From positions 62,001 through 126,000 of the forward strand of contig NZ_JAHCMU010000006.1 in NCBI RefSeq assembly GCF_018449435.1: 64,000 bases of DNA, written 5' to 3'. The first letter of the stretch is position 1, and each line of letters opens with the position of its first letter. Of this stretch, positions 34,701-43,305 are shown piece by piece. The translations under genes and the position numbers were made by a program. Source of the stretch: Flagellimonas sp. 389 (GTDB lineage Bacteria; Bacteroidota; Bacteroidia; Flavobacteriales; Flavobacteriaceae). Below the pieces are notes generated by a model. The model made no database searches, was not told the DNA's origin, and was given only the letters and a program-made list of their open reading frames with translations.

Positions 34701-34880
34701 TATAACGAAAAATACCATTATGGCTTCAAACCAAGTAGCATTGTAAATGTAGATTCTGGCTGTCTCCGTACTGTACCAAGTTTCCACAAATGTTCCAACG
34801 GCCATTGCTGTGGCAAAGACCAAAAAAAGAACGGCCATAAGTCTTGTAGAAAAAAGGGTCTTTTTAAGTAGTTCTATCAT
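31710..34880 (-). CDS. ccsBA: Fused cytochrome c biogenesis protein CcsB-CcsA (System II)
   Basis: 1056 residues. The N-terminal half (1-480) is ResB/CcsB-like with several transmembrane helices and a large periplasmic section. After a second soluble region the C-terminal third is CcsA, with the tryptophan-rich heme-handling motif WGRYWGWDPKETW (954-966) and flanking histidines. System II exports heme and attaches it to apocytochrome c at the periplasmic face. Single-chain fusions are normal in Bacteroidota. The neighbouring genes are not cytochrome genes. A full gene with no frame break. Confidence 0.93.
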   Translation of the reverse strand: MIELLKKTLFSTRLMAVLFLVFATAMAVGTFVETWYSTETARIYIYNATWFEAIMVFFVINFIGNMFRYKLFTFKKWPVLTLHLSWILIIVGAFVTRYISYEGMMPIREGNSENRFYSDKTYLTVFVDGDIEGETRRKVLEDDILVTPEGKRSSLPWKSNFDGNPFTISYVDFIGGAKEDLIPDENGNEFLKIVEAGDGERHEHYLENGKIASIHNVLFALNKETKGAINIYAVGDNYQINSPFEGDFMRMADQLRGSVASDSLQTLQLRSLYNMANMQFVIPEPLVKGSYGIVKVPEEEITEATQDALVVSITANGQTVEQKLLGGKGTSNFSDKIQVGGLDFSLSYGSKIYELPFSIQLNDFIAEKYPGTEAGYASFMSKITVEDERNFDYDIYMNHVLDHKGYRFFQSSFHPDEKGTILSVNHDAWGTWITYIGYFLLYLGLMGIMFFGKTRFKDLAKSLEKVKAKKATVAVLTLLLATTFTSAQQNTSNDHAHSNLPTQAEVDSVLNATTVSKEHADRFGALVIQDEGGRMKPIHTFSSELLRKLSGNDKFRDMNSDQVFLSMMLNPAVWFNVEFISLGKTENDSIRKIIGAPKGQKFVKTTDFFNEEGRYKLQEYLEDATSTNIPNKFQKDFKKVNERLSLLNLALSGNIIKIFPLLNDDNNKWISAIEFRSGQYQVQDSLYANFMTNGVPYYLNTLQRAIKTGDYTESDKLLAAFHQNQKNHGSEVLPPKKKIETEILYNRLDIFNRLWTYYFMVGGLLLFVLIFKIFKEREIWKAASYVLKGTIIIFFLWHTAGLILRWYISGHAPWSDAYESILYVAWATMAMGLAFGRKSELTIAASAFVTAMLLWQAHQNWIDPSIANLQPVLDSYWLMIHVAVIVGSYGPLTVGMILGVVSLLLIILTTKKNKKRMDLNIKELVIINELTLTVGLIMLTIGNFLGGQWANESWGRYWGWDPKETWALISIMIYAFVLHMRLVPGLRGKWLFSFMSIVAFASIMMTYFGVNFYLVGLHSYASGDQVITPNFIWYTVLGVFILGGISFWRYRVNYTK

Positions 34881-34995
34881 CTAACTCAAGATGGTTTTAA
34901 ACATGCAAAAGTACCACCTTTTTGCTATTTATTGTCTTTAAGTCGGTCACAAAAGGTTAAACAAATTTGTTAATTATTCCAAAAAAGTATGTTCC

Positions 34996-35003
34996 TAAAT
35001 TTG
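34996..35003 (+). promoter_or_regulatory. -7 box of the DUF2520-kdsC-maf operon
   Basis: TAAATTTG ending 11 nt before the ATG at 35015. This placement favours the ATG over the upstream TTG at 34967. No TTG lies at the standard distance (the nearest gives a 26-nt spacer). Confidence 0.5.
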
Positions 35004-35014
35004 TAGTTTTGACG

Positions 35015-35776
35015 ATGCTTTCAATAGTGATTTTAGGAACGGGAAATGTTGCACAACATTTGTTCAAGGCGTTTACCCGATCCAACATGGTAGTGGTGGT
35101 TCAGGTTGTAGGCAGAAATAATTCCAGTTTAAATCGCTTTTCCAAAGCTGTCGAAACTACTAGTGACTTTGACCGTATTATAGATGCCGATGTTTACATT
35201 ATAGCAGTCAAGGATGATGCAATACCCTCTGTTTCAAGATTTCTTAAAGATAGACCGGGTATTGTTGCACACACTTCAGGTGCAGTGTCCATGGATTTCT
35301 TAGAATCAAAAAACAATGGTGTATTTTATCCATTGCAAACCTTTACAAAAGGGAGGGAGATTGATTTAAAATCCGTACCCATTTGTATTGAAGCAAAACA
35401 GGAATCGGCTATCGAAACCTTAAAACTATTGGGAAATGCTATTTCCGGCCACATATATGAGATAACTTCTTCGCAACGAAAAAAACTACATCTTGCCGCA
35501 GTGTATGCCAACAACTTTGTCAATCATCTTTATGGTGTGAGCGAGACTATTTGTTTGGATGAAGGATTACCCTTTACCCTATTACACCCTTTGATTATGG
35601 AGACGGCCAAGAAAGTACAATCCATGTCGCCAAAGAAGGCACAAACAGGGCCAGCCGTTAGAAACGATAAAAAAACAATGGACAGTCATTTAAAATTATT
35701 AAAAAAGCAAAATCAAACTGAGCTTTACAACTTAATAAGCAAAGCCATAAGAGAAACCCATGAAGAAAAATTATAA
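35015..35776 (+). CDS. Rossmann-like / DUF2520 domain protein
   Basis: 253 residues from the ATG at 35015; the frame is open from 34967, but the extra residues precede the nucleotide-binding fold and overlap the -7 box. N-terminal Rossmann motif VILGTGNVAQHLFKAF, then a helical C-terminal domain (about 120-250, including KLHLAAVYANNFVNHLYGVSE) as in DUF2520 and ketopantoate-reductase-like folds. An NAD(P)-dependent oxidoreductase is likely, substrate unknown. Its end overlaps kdsC by 17 bp. Confidence 0.85.
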   Translation: MLSIVILGTGNVAQHLFKAFTRSNMVVVVQVVGRNNSSLNRFSKAVETTSDFDRIIDADVYIIAVKDDAIPSVSRFLKDRPGIVAHTSGAVSMDFLESKNNGVFYPLQTFTKGREIDLKSVPICIEAKQESAIETLKLLGNAISGHIYEITSSQRKKLHLAAVYANNFVNHLYGVSETICLDEGLPFTLLHPLIMETAKKVQSMSPKKAQTGPAVRNDKKTMDSHLKLLKKQNQTELYNLISKAIRETHEEKL

Positions 35777-36287
35777 AGAACTTTTAAAGGATATCAACAC
35801 TTTTATTTTTGATGTAGATGGTGTGTTTACAGATGGTTCCATATTAATAACCACTCAAGGCGAAATGCTACGGAAAATGAATGTAAAAGATGGCTATGCT
35901 TTAAAGACTGCAATACAAAAAGGATATAATGTTTGTATCATTTCTGGTGGTACCAACGAAGGTGTAAAGCAACGCTTAAAAGGCCTGGGCGTTACCGATA
36001 TTTATCTTGGAGCACATCACAAGCAAGAACCGTTGGAAGAATATATGAGCGCTAATCATATTGACTCAAAAAACATACTATATATGGGTGATGACCTACC
36101 TGATATTCCTCCAATGAAAATGGTCGCCCTTGCTACTTCTCCCCAAAATGCGGTAGCTGAGGTCAAAGCTATTTCGGACTATGTTTCCCATAAGAATGGT
36201 GGTGATGGATGCGTTCGTGATATTATTGAACAGGTCTTAAAAGTAAGGGGCGATTGGAACGACAATTTTAGTGCTAAAAATGATTGA
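35760..36287 (+). CDS. HAD-family phosphatase, KdsC-like
   Basis: 175 residues, capless HAD fold. Nucleophile motif FDVDGVFTDGS (D18, D20), motif II IISGG, Lys in KQRLKGLG, and motif IV MGDDLPD. It closely fits 3-deoxy-D-manno-octulosonate-8-phosphate phosphatase, a step of Kdo synthesis for lipopolysaccharide. Other sugar-phosphate phosphatases of the family cannot be excluded. It is translationally coupled to both neighbours. Confidence 0.85.
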   Translation: MKKNYKELLKDINTFIFDVDGVFTDGSILITTQGEMLRKMNVKDGYALKTAIQKGYNVCIISGGTNEGVKQRLKGLGVTDIYLGAHHKQEPLEEYMSANHIDSKNILYMGDDLPDIPPMKMVALATSPQNAVAEVKAISDYVSHKNGGDGCVRDIIEQVLKVRGDWNDNFSAKND

Positions 36288-36882
36288 AAACTCACCCTTA
36301 AAAGAAAAGCTAAAGGATTACAGACTTATTCTGGGTTCTGGTTCACCTCGAAGAAAAAGATTTCTTGAAGAAATGGGGCTTGATTTTGAGGTACGAACTA
36401 AATCGGTAGAAGAAATCTATCCAGAACAGTTACAAGGTGGGGAGATAGCTTCCTATTTGGCCAAATTGAAGGCAAATCCTTTTCAAAAAGAACTGCAAGT
36501 AAACGAAATAGTATTGACCTCTGACACCGTTGTATGGCACAAGGGAAAATCCTTGGCCAAAGCCGAAGACAAAGCAGATGCTCTTTACATGCTACAAACG
36601 CTATCCAATGATTGGCACGAAGTAATAACTGCAGTATGCTTTACTACCCAAGCTATGCAAAAAACCGTAACCGAAACCACTTTAGTGCAATTTAAGAAAC
36701 TCACAACCAAAGAGATACGTTATTACATCCACAACTATAAACCTTTTGATAAAGCAGGTGCTTACGGCATACAGGAATGGATAGGGCTTATTGGTGTTTC
36801 TAAAATAAAAGGGTCCTACAATAACGTCGTCGGATTGCCTACTCATTTAGTTTACAAAACGTTAACAAGTATGGTTTCCTAA
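36280..36882 (+). CDS. maf: Maf-family nucleotide pyrophosphatase
   Basis: 200 residues from the ATG at 36280; a GTG at 36271 would add three residues. Signature LGSGSPRRKRFLEEMGL at the start, then EIVLTSDTVV, a Lys/Gln-rich middle and DKAGAYGIQ. Maf proteins hydrolyse non-canonical or dTTP/UTP nucleotides and have been linked to septum inhibition. It overlaps kdsC by 8 bp. Confidence 0.88.
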   Translation: MIENSPLKEKLKDYRLILGSGSPRRKRFLEEMGLDFEVRTKSVEEIYPEQLQGGEIASYLAKLKANPFQKELQVNEIVLTSDTVVWHKGKSLAKAEDKADALYMLQTLSNDWHEVITAVCFTTQAMQKTVTETTLVQFKKLTTKEIRYYIHNYKPFDKAGAYGIQEWIGLIGVSKIKGSYNNVVGLPTHLVYKTLTSMVS

Positions 36883-36917
36883 AAAAGGATGCTTAATTTT
36901 ATTGAAATTTATTAGCT

Positions 36918-37880
36918 ATGAAAAAAGTTTATAAGACCCAACTTCCCTTTTTATTATTGTTATCGGTTTTTTTTGCCCTTACTTCATGTGTTGACAAAAC
37001 AAATGCTTCCAATAAAGAAATAGCTTTAAATGATGAGGGAACAACCAACTCTGAAGTCGTTGAAACCCCGAAAAAAAAACTCTCCGAAGATTTTAAAAAG
37101 TATTGGTATGCTGGCAATGCCGAAATTACCTCATATACCCTTGAGCAAGCAAGATATGGCGAGCTAAGAGATGGAAACGCTGTGCTAGTTTATGTTACCG
37201 AGCCTTTTTTACCCAAAATACAGGTCAAGGCAGAACGTAGCAATCCCAGTAATATTCCCGTTCTTAAATTAAATGCCACAAAAAACTACTTGACAGGTAT
37301 TTATCCCTACTCTGTGATGGGAAGCACTTTTTACCCCGTTCATGACAATCAACATGCATTAAAGACAAGTCTATCCATTCAAGAGTGGTGCGGACATGTC
37401 TATTCCCAAATCAATAACAGGGACTCATTTGAATTTACATCCCATTCCTATTTTGAAGGTGAAGCCGACCAAAACCTAAAACTGGAAAAGAGTATAATGG
37501 AAAATGAAATTTGGAATAAAATAAGAATTAACCCCAATGATTTGCCTGTAGGGGATGTAGAAATTATTCCTTCCCTTGAGTATATTAGACTTCGACATAA
37601 AGAGTTGAAGGCTTACAAAGCAACGGCTTCATTGGATTCAAAAAGTGGAATCGCAACCTACTCCATTGCCTATCCAGAATTAGATAGAAGGCTTACCATC
37701 AATTTTACTTCAGAATTTCCATACACTATTGAAAGTTGGACGGAAAGCTTTAAGAGCGGTTATGGACCAAAAGCCAAAATAATGACCACTAAGGGCACTA
37801 AACTAAAATCCATTAGAACGGCTTATTGGGGTCAAAATAGTAATAAAGATTCGATACTAAGGGACAGTCTAGGCCTTTAA
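36918..37880 (+). CDS. Lipoprotein of unknown function
   Basis: 320 residues. Signal peptide with lipobox ALTSC (C24). The mature part is soluble, mixed alpha/beta, without a family motif I can name; it has a conserved-looking KYWYAGNAEITSYTLEQARYGE near the start. It sits 35 bp after maf on the same strand. Such genes are common next to maf in flavobacteria, which is probably why databases sometimes label them Maf-like; nothing in the sequence supports that label. Confidence 0.75.
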   Translation: MKKVYKTQLPFLLLLSVFFALTSCVDKTNASNKEIALNDEGTTNSEVVETPKKKLSEDFKKYWYAGNAEITSYTLEQARYGELRDGNAVLVYVTEPFLPKIQVKAERSNPSNIPVLKLNATKNYLTGIYPYSVMGSTFYPVHDNQHALKTSLSIQEWCGHVYSQINNRDSFEFTSHSYFEGEADQNLKLEKSIMENEIWNKIRINPNDLPVGDVEIIPSLEYIRLRHKELKAYKATASLDSKSGIATYSIAYPELDRRLTINFTSEFPYTIESWTESFKSGYGPKAKIMTTKGTKLKSIRTAYWGQNSNKDSILRDSLGL

Positions 37881-37939
37881 GGTAGGTTATACCTTGTTAA
37901 AGATGTTTTAAATAGCGCCCTGTGTTATTTTGAAACTTT

Positions 37940-37947
37940 TATATTTG
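37940..37947 (+). promoter_or_regulatory. -7 box of the large PIG-L gene
   Basis: TATATTTG, 22 nt before the ATG at 37970. No exact TTG at 17-23 nt upstream. Confidence 0.5.
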
Positions 37948-37969
37948 GTGCAACCACTAAAAAACTACC

Positions 37970-40501
37970 ATGCAAAATATTTGGGTCAGTATCCTTACTG
38001 TTATTATAGTTGTCTCAAATTCTGTAGCCCAAAAACCAAATAAACCTTCTTCTACAGAAATTCATCATAACCTTCAAAAATTAAATTTTTTGGGTACTGC
38101 GCTTTATATCGCAGCGCACCCAGACGATGAAAATACGAGATTGATTTCATACCTGTCCAATCATGATAAGGCCAGAACGGTCTACCTTTCGCTCACAAGA
38201 GGTGACGGAGGGCAAAATCTGATAGGTTCTGAATTAAGAGAGTTGTTGGGGGTACTAAGAACACAGGAGTTGTTGGCGGCAAGAAGGGTTGATGGCGGTG
38301 AGCAATGGTTTACCAGAGCCAACGATTTTGGATATTCCAAACATCCAAAGGAAACGCTCAAGATATGGGATAAAGAAGAAGTTTTAAGTGATGTGGTTTG
38401 GGCCATCAGAAACTTAAAACCCGACGTAATCATAAATCGTTTTGACCATAGAACTGCTGGTACTACGCATGGTCACCATACTTCTTCTGCCATGTTGAGC
38501 ATGGAGGCGTTCGACTTGGCCAATGATGCTAGCGCATATCCCGAACAATTAGAGCTGACTTCTACATGGCAGCCAAAAAGAGCTTTCTTCAATACCTCTT
38601 GGTGGTTCTATGGAAGTCAAGAAAATTTTGAAAAGGCGGATAAATCAAACCTGATAAAATTGGACGTAGGTGTATACTATCCAGAGCTGGGTCTTTCCAA
38701 TAATGAGATAGCATCAATAGCCAGTAGCCAACACCTATGTCAAGGTTTTGGACGTTTGACCGCAAGGGGCTCCCAAGACGAATATGTGGAATTGCTAAAA
38801 GGTGACCTGCCCAAAAGTGCTAATTTGTTTGAGGGCATCAATACAACTTGGTCCAGAATAAAAGATGGAAAAGCTATTGGTGATATTTTGTATGCCGTTG
38901 AGGAAAATTTCAATTTTTCAAATCCATCAAAACATATCCCCGAATTATTACAAGCGTATCAACTCCTTCAGAAAGTTGATGATAAACATTGGAAAACCTT
39001 AAAATCCGAGGAACTCAAAGCACTTATTTTAGACTGTGCGGGTCTTTATTTAGAAGCTAATGCTCTATCGGCCTCAACAACTGTTGAGAATAAGGTTGAA
39101 CTGAGCATAGAAGCCGTAAACAGAAGTGCCGCGAATATTGTATTGAGAGAAATTAAGATTTCAGGAACGGATAGCACCCATTCCGCTGATAAAAATCTAG
39201 AAAACAATAAAAAGGAAGAGCTCAAATTGACATTCATGGTCCCCAGTACAAAAACCAATTCTGGGCCTTATTGGTTAAATGAATCAGGTAGTCTTGGGAT
39301 GTATACGGTAAAAAATCAAAAAATGATTGGCAAGGCCGAAACACCAAATGCCTTTAATGCGATCTTCACCTTGGATTTTGATGGAATCGAAATTGAATTT
39401 GAAAAACCGATTATCCATAGATATTCAAAACCAGAAAAAGGGGAACTGTATGAACCCTTCGTAGTTTTACCCGAAGTAACAACAAGCATTAAGGACAAAG
39501 TATTGATTTTTTCAGATGCCAAAACAAAAAATGTTACTGTGAGTATTAAGGCTGGAAAAAATAATGTCCAAGGAAAAATTGGATTAGAACATCCAAAAGG
39601 TTGGAATGTAGTCCCTAATAAAATAGATTTTTCGATACTACAAAAAGGACAGGAACAATCTGTAACTTTTAAAGTTACCCCGCCGTCAAATGATAGTGAA
39701 GGAAAGATTTCCCCCTTCGTCGCCATTGGTAATAAAACCTACACTAAAGAGCTTATAGAAATAGATTATGACCATATTCCAAAACAATCCGTTCTCCTCC
39801 CTTCCGAAACGAAAGTAGTTCGAATGAACATTCAAAAAACCGGGGAACATATCGGTTATATTATGGGAGCTGGTGATAAAGTCCCTGAAAGCTTAAAACA
39901 AATAGGGTACCAAGTCCATCTCATAGATCCAGATGCTATTAAAAAAGGTCAACTGGAAAAGTATGATGCTATAGTAGTAGGCATAAGAGCCTACAATAAA
40001 GTGGACGCTCTAAAATTTAAGCAGCCTATTTTGTTCGATTATGTAAAAAATGGCGGAAACCTTATTGTGCAGTATAATACGGCTGGAAGATGGAGCAAAC
40101 AATTTGAAAATATAGCTCCTTTTGATTTAACACTTTCCAGAAACAGGGTAACTGATGAGACAGCAAAAGTAAAAATAATCGCTCAAGACCATTCACTTAT
40201 CAACTTCCCAAATTCCATAGCGGAGCGTGATTTTGATGGATGGGTTCAAGAAAGGGGCCTATACTTTCCAAAAGAATGGAGTGAAGAATTTACCCCAATC
40301 CTTTCCATGGGCGATGAAGGTGAAAAACCTACAGAAGGTAGTCTTTTAGTAGCACCCTACGGAGAAGGTCATTATATTTATACGGGATTGAGCTTTTTTA
40401 GAGAACTCCCTGCCGGAGTTTCTGGAGCATATAAGCTTTTTGCAAATATGCTTTCCATAGGAAAAAGCGAGGTCAAAATCGAAACTAATGTCAAAGGATA
40501 G
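37970..40501 (+). CDS. Large exported PIG-L family deacetylase-like protein
   Basis: 843 residues with a signal peptide (1-20, ending SVAQ). PIG-L domain about 35-300 with AAHPDDEN (metal Asp/His), RGDGGQNLIG and a later THGHHTSS His cluster. A middle beta-sandwich region (about 370-600) and a ThuA/GATase-like C-terminal domain (about 630-830; DAIVVGIRAYNKVD, GGNLIVQYNTAGRW) follow. It probably deacetylates an extracellular amino sugar (inference). It is not bshB1, which is the smaller cytoplasmic gene at 26828. A 33-codon gene and a symporter gene follow. Confidence 0.85.
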   Translation: MQNIWVSILTVIIVVSNSVAQKPNKPSSTEIHHNLQKLNFLGTALYIAAHPDDENTRLISYLSNHDKARTVYLSLTRGDGGQNLIGSELRELLGVLRTQELLAARRVDGGEQWFTRANDFGYSKHPKETLKIWDKEEVLSDVVWAIRNLKPDVIINRFDHRTAGTTHGHHTSSAMLSMEAFDLANDASAYPEQLELTSTWQPKRAFFNTSWWFYGSQENFEKADKSNLIKLDVGVYYPELGLSNNEIASIASSQHLCQGFGRLTARGSQDEYVELLKGDLPKSANLFEGINTTWSRIKDGKAIGDILYAVEENFNFSNPSKHIPELLQAYQLLQKVDDKHWKTLKSEELKALILDCAGLYLEANALSASTTVENKVELSIEAVNRSAANIVLREIKISGTDSTHSADKNLENNKKEELKLTFMVPSTKTNSGPYWLNESGSLGMYTVKNQKMIGKAETPNAFNAIFTLDFDGIEIEFEKPIIHRYSKPEKGELYEPFVVLPEVTTSIKDKVLIFSDAKTKNVTVSIKAGKNNVQGKIGLEHPKGWNVVPNKIDFSILQKGQEQSVTFKVTPPSNDSEGKISPFVAIGNKTYTKELIEIDYDHIPKQSVLLPSETKVVRMNIQKTGEHIGYIMGAGDKVPESLKQIGYQVHLIDPDAIKKGQLEKYDAIVVGIRAYNKVDALKFKQPILFDYVKNGGNLIVQYNTAGRWSKQFENIAPFDLTLSRNRVTDETAKVKIIAQDHSLINFPNSIAERDFDGWVQERGLYFPKEWSEEFTPILSMGDEGEKPTEGSLLVAPYGEGHYIYTGLSFFRELPAGVSGAYKLFANMLSIGKSEVKIETNVKG

Positions 40502-40502
40502 C

Positions 40503-40604
40503 ATGGAAAATAAAGCGGAATGGAAGAGGGAATACACTATTGTCCTTTTGCTCAACGTATTTTATATCCTAATTTTCTACTTCATCATGGTATTAAATAA
40601 CTAA
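40503..40604 (+). CDS. 33-residue single-span membrane protein, candidate symporter accessory subunit
   Basis: ATG at 40503, one base after the PIG-L stop; TAA at 40602-40604; the symporter start is 9 bp later. The product has a charged N-terminus (MENKAEWKREY), then one strongly hydrophobic stretch of about 20 residues, ending LNN. The tight fit between two real genes and the clear topology argue for a real gene. Short accessory proteins are known beside several sodium:solute symporters (YhdT with PanF is an analogy). Homology is not claimed. Confidence 0.6.
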   Translation: MENKAEWKREYTIVLLLNVFYILIFYFIMVLNN

Positions 40605-40613
40605 AAAACCTTA

Positions 40614-42320
40614 ATGGGTATATTAGACTGGATCGTTCTTGGCAGTGCACTGCTGTTTATTGTTGGTTACGGAGTTATTAAAACCCGTGGCAGTAAAAAT
40701 GTAGAGGATTATGTTCGTGGTGGTAACGACGCCAAATGGTGGACCATTGGACTTTCTGTTATGGCGACACAGGCAAGTGCCATTACTTTTTTGTCCACTC
40801 CCGGACAGGCTTTTCATGATGGTTTAGGATTTGTACAATTCTATTTTGGGTTGCCGCTGGCCATGGTAGCTATCTGTGTGGTCTTTATTCCCATATATAG
40901 AAAGTTAAAAGTATACACTGCATATGAAATGCTGGAAGGCAGATTTGACTTGAAAACACGCTCCCTTACCGCTATACTCTTTTTAATCCAACGTGGACTG
41001 GCAGCTGGAATCACCATATTTGCTCCGTCCATTATTTTATCCGCTGTATTAGGATGGGATTTACGCACGCTAAATATCATTATTGGAATTTTGGTTATCA
41101 TATACACAGTTTCCGGAGGAACAAAAGCGGTAAGCGTAACCCAAAAACAGCAGATGTTCATTATCATGGTGGGAATGTTTTTCGCTTTCTTTTTTATCTT
41201 GGGCTCTCTACCAACAGGTGTATCTTTTGGTGAGGCCCTCAAGATTGCAGGGGCAAATAATAAGCTACAAATTCTTGATTTTAGCCTAGATACCGATAAC
41301 AGGTATACATTTTGGAGCGGTATTACCGGTGGATTCTTTTTGGCATTGGCTTACTTTGGGACAGATCAGAGTCAAGTACAACGTTACCTCTCGGGAAAAT
41401 CGATAAGAGAAAGTCAGTTAGGACTCATATTCAATGGAATTTTTAAGATTCCCATGCAGTTTTTCATTCTTTTGGTCGGTGTCATGGTCTTTGTTTTTTA
41501 TCAATACAATCCATCTCCCCTAAACTTTAACCCTGCAGCTACACAAGCCGTAATGGAATCAGAGTATGTTGATGAATACAAAGCATTACAGCAAGAACAC
41601 CTGAACCTGGAAAAAGAAAAGAAAATGGCACAGAATGCCTTTTCAGCAGCATTGGAACTTAAAGAATATAATGCGGTACAGCAAGCCAAACAGGATATTC
41701 TAAAAATAAATCAAAAGGAAAGAGCAAGCAGAAATACGGCGAAAACTCTCATTGCCAAAGCCGATGATACTATTGAGACCAATGACAAAGACTACGTTTT
41801 CATTCATTTTATTTTAGACAATCTACCTACAGGACTTATTGGATTGCTTTTAGCAGTTATTCTTTCCGCAGCAATGTCTTCTACAGCTTCTGAGTTAAAT
41901 GCACTCGGAACAATTACTGCGCTCGATCTTTATAAAAGAAACACTAAAAAGAAGCTAGACGAAAAGCACTATGTCCTCGTAACGAAGGGGTTTACCTTAC
42001 TGTGGGGAATTGTAGCCATCATTATTGCTTGTGTTGCCAATTTATTTGACAACCTTATACAGCTGGTCAATATTATAGGCTCTATTTTCTATGGCAATGT
42101 ATTGGGTATTTTTTTGTTGGCATTCTTCTTTAAGTTTGTGAAGGGCAACGCTGTTTTTATTGCTGCTCTAGTAACCCAAATCATAGTAATTATAGGATGG
42201 TACTTAGATTGGATGTCCTATTTATGGCTGAACGCTTTTGGATGTGTGTTGGTCATAGGTATTGCTTTTATTATTGAGGGCTTTGATAGCTTTTTAAGAA
42301 AACCTCCAATAAAAACATAA
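40614..42320 (+). CDS. Sodium:solute symporter (SSS family)
   Basis: 568 residues with about 13 transmembrane segments and the SSS signature region (ARKGD-like start NVEDYVRGGNDAKWWTIGLSVMATQASAITFLS; GGTKAVSVTQKQQ; YFGTDQSQVQRYLSG). About 85 residues between two membrane spans (about 315-400) form a soluble, Lys/Glu/Gln-rich coiled coil. It imports an unknown solute with Na+; sugars or acetylated amino sugars would fit the PIG-L neighbour (inference). Ends before a bidirectional terminator. Confidence 0.92.
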   Translation: MGILDWIVLGSALLFIVGYGVIKTRGSKNVEDYVRGGNDAKWWTIGLSVMATQASAITFLSTPGQAFHDGLGFVQFYFGLPLAMVAICVVFIPIYRKLKVYTAYEMLEGRFDLKTRSLTAILFLIQRGLAAGITIFAPSIILSAVLGWDLRTLNIIIGILVIIYTVSGGTKAVSVTQKQQMFIIMVGMFFAFFFILGSLPTGVSFGEALKIAGANNKLQILDFSLDTDNRYTFWSGITGGFFLALAYFGTDQSQVQRYLSGKSIRESQLGLIFNGIFKIPMQFFILLVGVMVFVFYQYNPSPLNFNPAATQAVMESEYVDEYKALQQEHLNLEKEKKMAQNAFSAALELKEYNAVQQAKQDILKINQKERASRNTAKTLIAKADDTIETNDKDYVFIHFILDNLPTGLIGLLLAVILSAAMSSTASELNALGTITALDLYKRNTKKKLDEKHYVLVTKGFTLLWGIVAIIIACVANLFDNLIQLVNIIGSIFYGNVLGIFLLAFFFKFVKGNAVFIAALVTQIIVIIGWYLDWMSYLWLNAFGCVLVIGIAFIIEGFDSFLRKPPIKT

Positions 42321-42324
42321 AAAA

Positions 42325-42343
42325 ACCCACGATTAACGTGGGT
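42325..42343. terminator. Bidirectional terminator between symporter and DUF2911 genes
   Basis: Perfect stem ACCCACG / CGTGGGT with a 5-nt loop. On the minus strand it is followed by seven T; on the plus strand the tract is weaker (CTTACTTTTT). Confidence 0.85.
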
Positions 42344-42371
42344 CTTACTTTTTAAAAGAATACCGTTTTAT

Positions 42372-43217
42372 TTAAAGTGCCCCCCACTCCTTTAAGGAAT
42401 CCTTGTTCATTTTGACGTAATCATCATTACCGGCGGCTTCAGCAGCGGTAAGGGATTTTTTAGCAGTCTCTATTGCTGCTTTTTTATCTCCAGCCTTTGC
42501 ATAAATCAAGGACTGCTGGCGAAGCTGCCAGAATCTTGGCTCTTTCGTCATGGACATAGCTTTGTCCATCCATTCTTTAGCCTTAGAGATATCTTTATCT
42601 TCATTTAGATAGTATACCGCAGCTGTGTAATAGTCACCGGCACTTGGTCCTGCCATGGTAGCTTCAATGTCTTTCATGACTGTAACGTCCGCTGGAACTC
42701 CGAAAGGAACTGCCAGATATGTTTTTTCCCACATGATTCCTAAATTGGCACCATTGTTCGTTAAATCGTCAATGGTAATGGTAAATGTCTCTACGTTAAC
42801 CGGCATTTGAAAAGTTTCGACCGTAGCTTTAGCTACAACTTTACTATCATCCCAATCTCTTGGAGTTCCGCCTCCTTGTGTATCCGTATAAAAGAATACT
42901 TCCCAATTGGAAGCCGTTGGCTTCGTGAAAATGGAATACGTTCCAGCCTTTACTTCTTGACCAGCTATAGTCACATCAGTACTAAAGCTAATCGTAGTGT
43001 AGGCATTTGCACCTGTACGCCATAGTTTATCATAAGGAACCAAATTTCCAAAAATTGTTCTACCACGCATAGAAGGTCTTGAGTAATCTACCGTTACATC
43101 GGTCAAACCGACTTTTTGCATGAGTTTAGAAGCAGGACTAGGTGCAGGTGTTGTAATCTGTGCTTCCATAGCAAAGGAAACAGATACAACGCATAAGAAA
43201 ATGAGTAATTTTTTCAT
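42372..43217 (-). CDS. DUF2911 family exported protein
   Basis: 281 residues with a signal peptide (1-19, ending MEA before QI). The DUF2911 domain is about 25-170 (DVTVDYSRPSMRGRTIFG, YDKLWRTGANAYTTISFS, GTYSIFTKP). A C-terminal helical part (about 190-280) resembles one or two TPR-like repeats (EWMDKAMSMTKEPRFWQLRQQ). Function unknown; probably periplasmic. A -7 box TAGTTTTG lies at 43247-43254 on the minus strand. Confidence 0.88.
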   Translation of the reverse strand: MKKLLIFLCVVSVSFAMEAQITTPAPSPASKLMQKVGLTDVTVDYSRPSMRGRTIFGNLVPYDKLWRTGANAYTTISFSTDVTIAGQEVKAGTYSIFTKPTASNWEVFFYTDTQGGGTPRDWDDSKVVAKATVETFQMPVNVETFTITIDDLTNNGANLGIMWEKTYLAVPFGVPADVTVMKDIEATMAGPSAGDYYTAAVYYLNEDKDISKAKEWMDKAMSMTKEPRFWQLRQQSLIYAKAGDKKAAIETAKKSLTAAEAAGNDDYVKMNKDSLKEWGAL

Positions 43218-43305
43218 TTTGAAAGTGTTTTAGATTGTTAGTGAAACAAAACTAAAGATAAAGCCATGTTAGATTTGTTAAGGGATTCTTAAAAGAAAAT
43301 GACTC

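Noticed and set aside
36918..37880. Lipoprotein after maf as a Maf-like protein
   Set aside because: It lacks every Maf motif; the association is by position only.
37970..40501. The large PIG-L gene as a second bshB
   Set aside because: It has a signal peptide and two extra domains, unlike cytoplasmic BshB enzymes.
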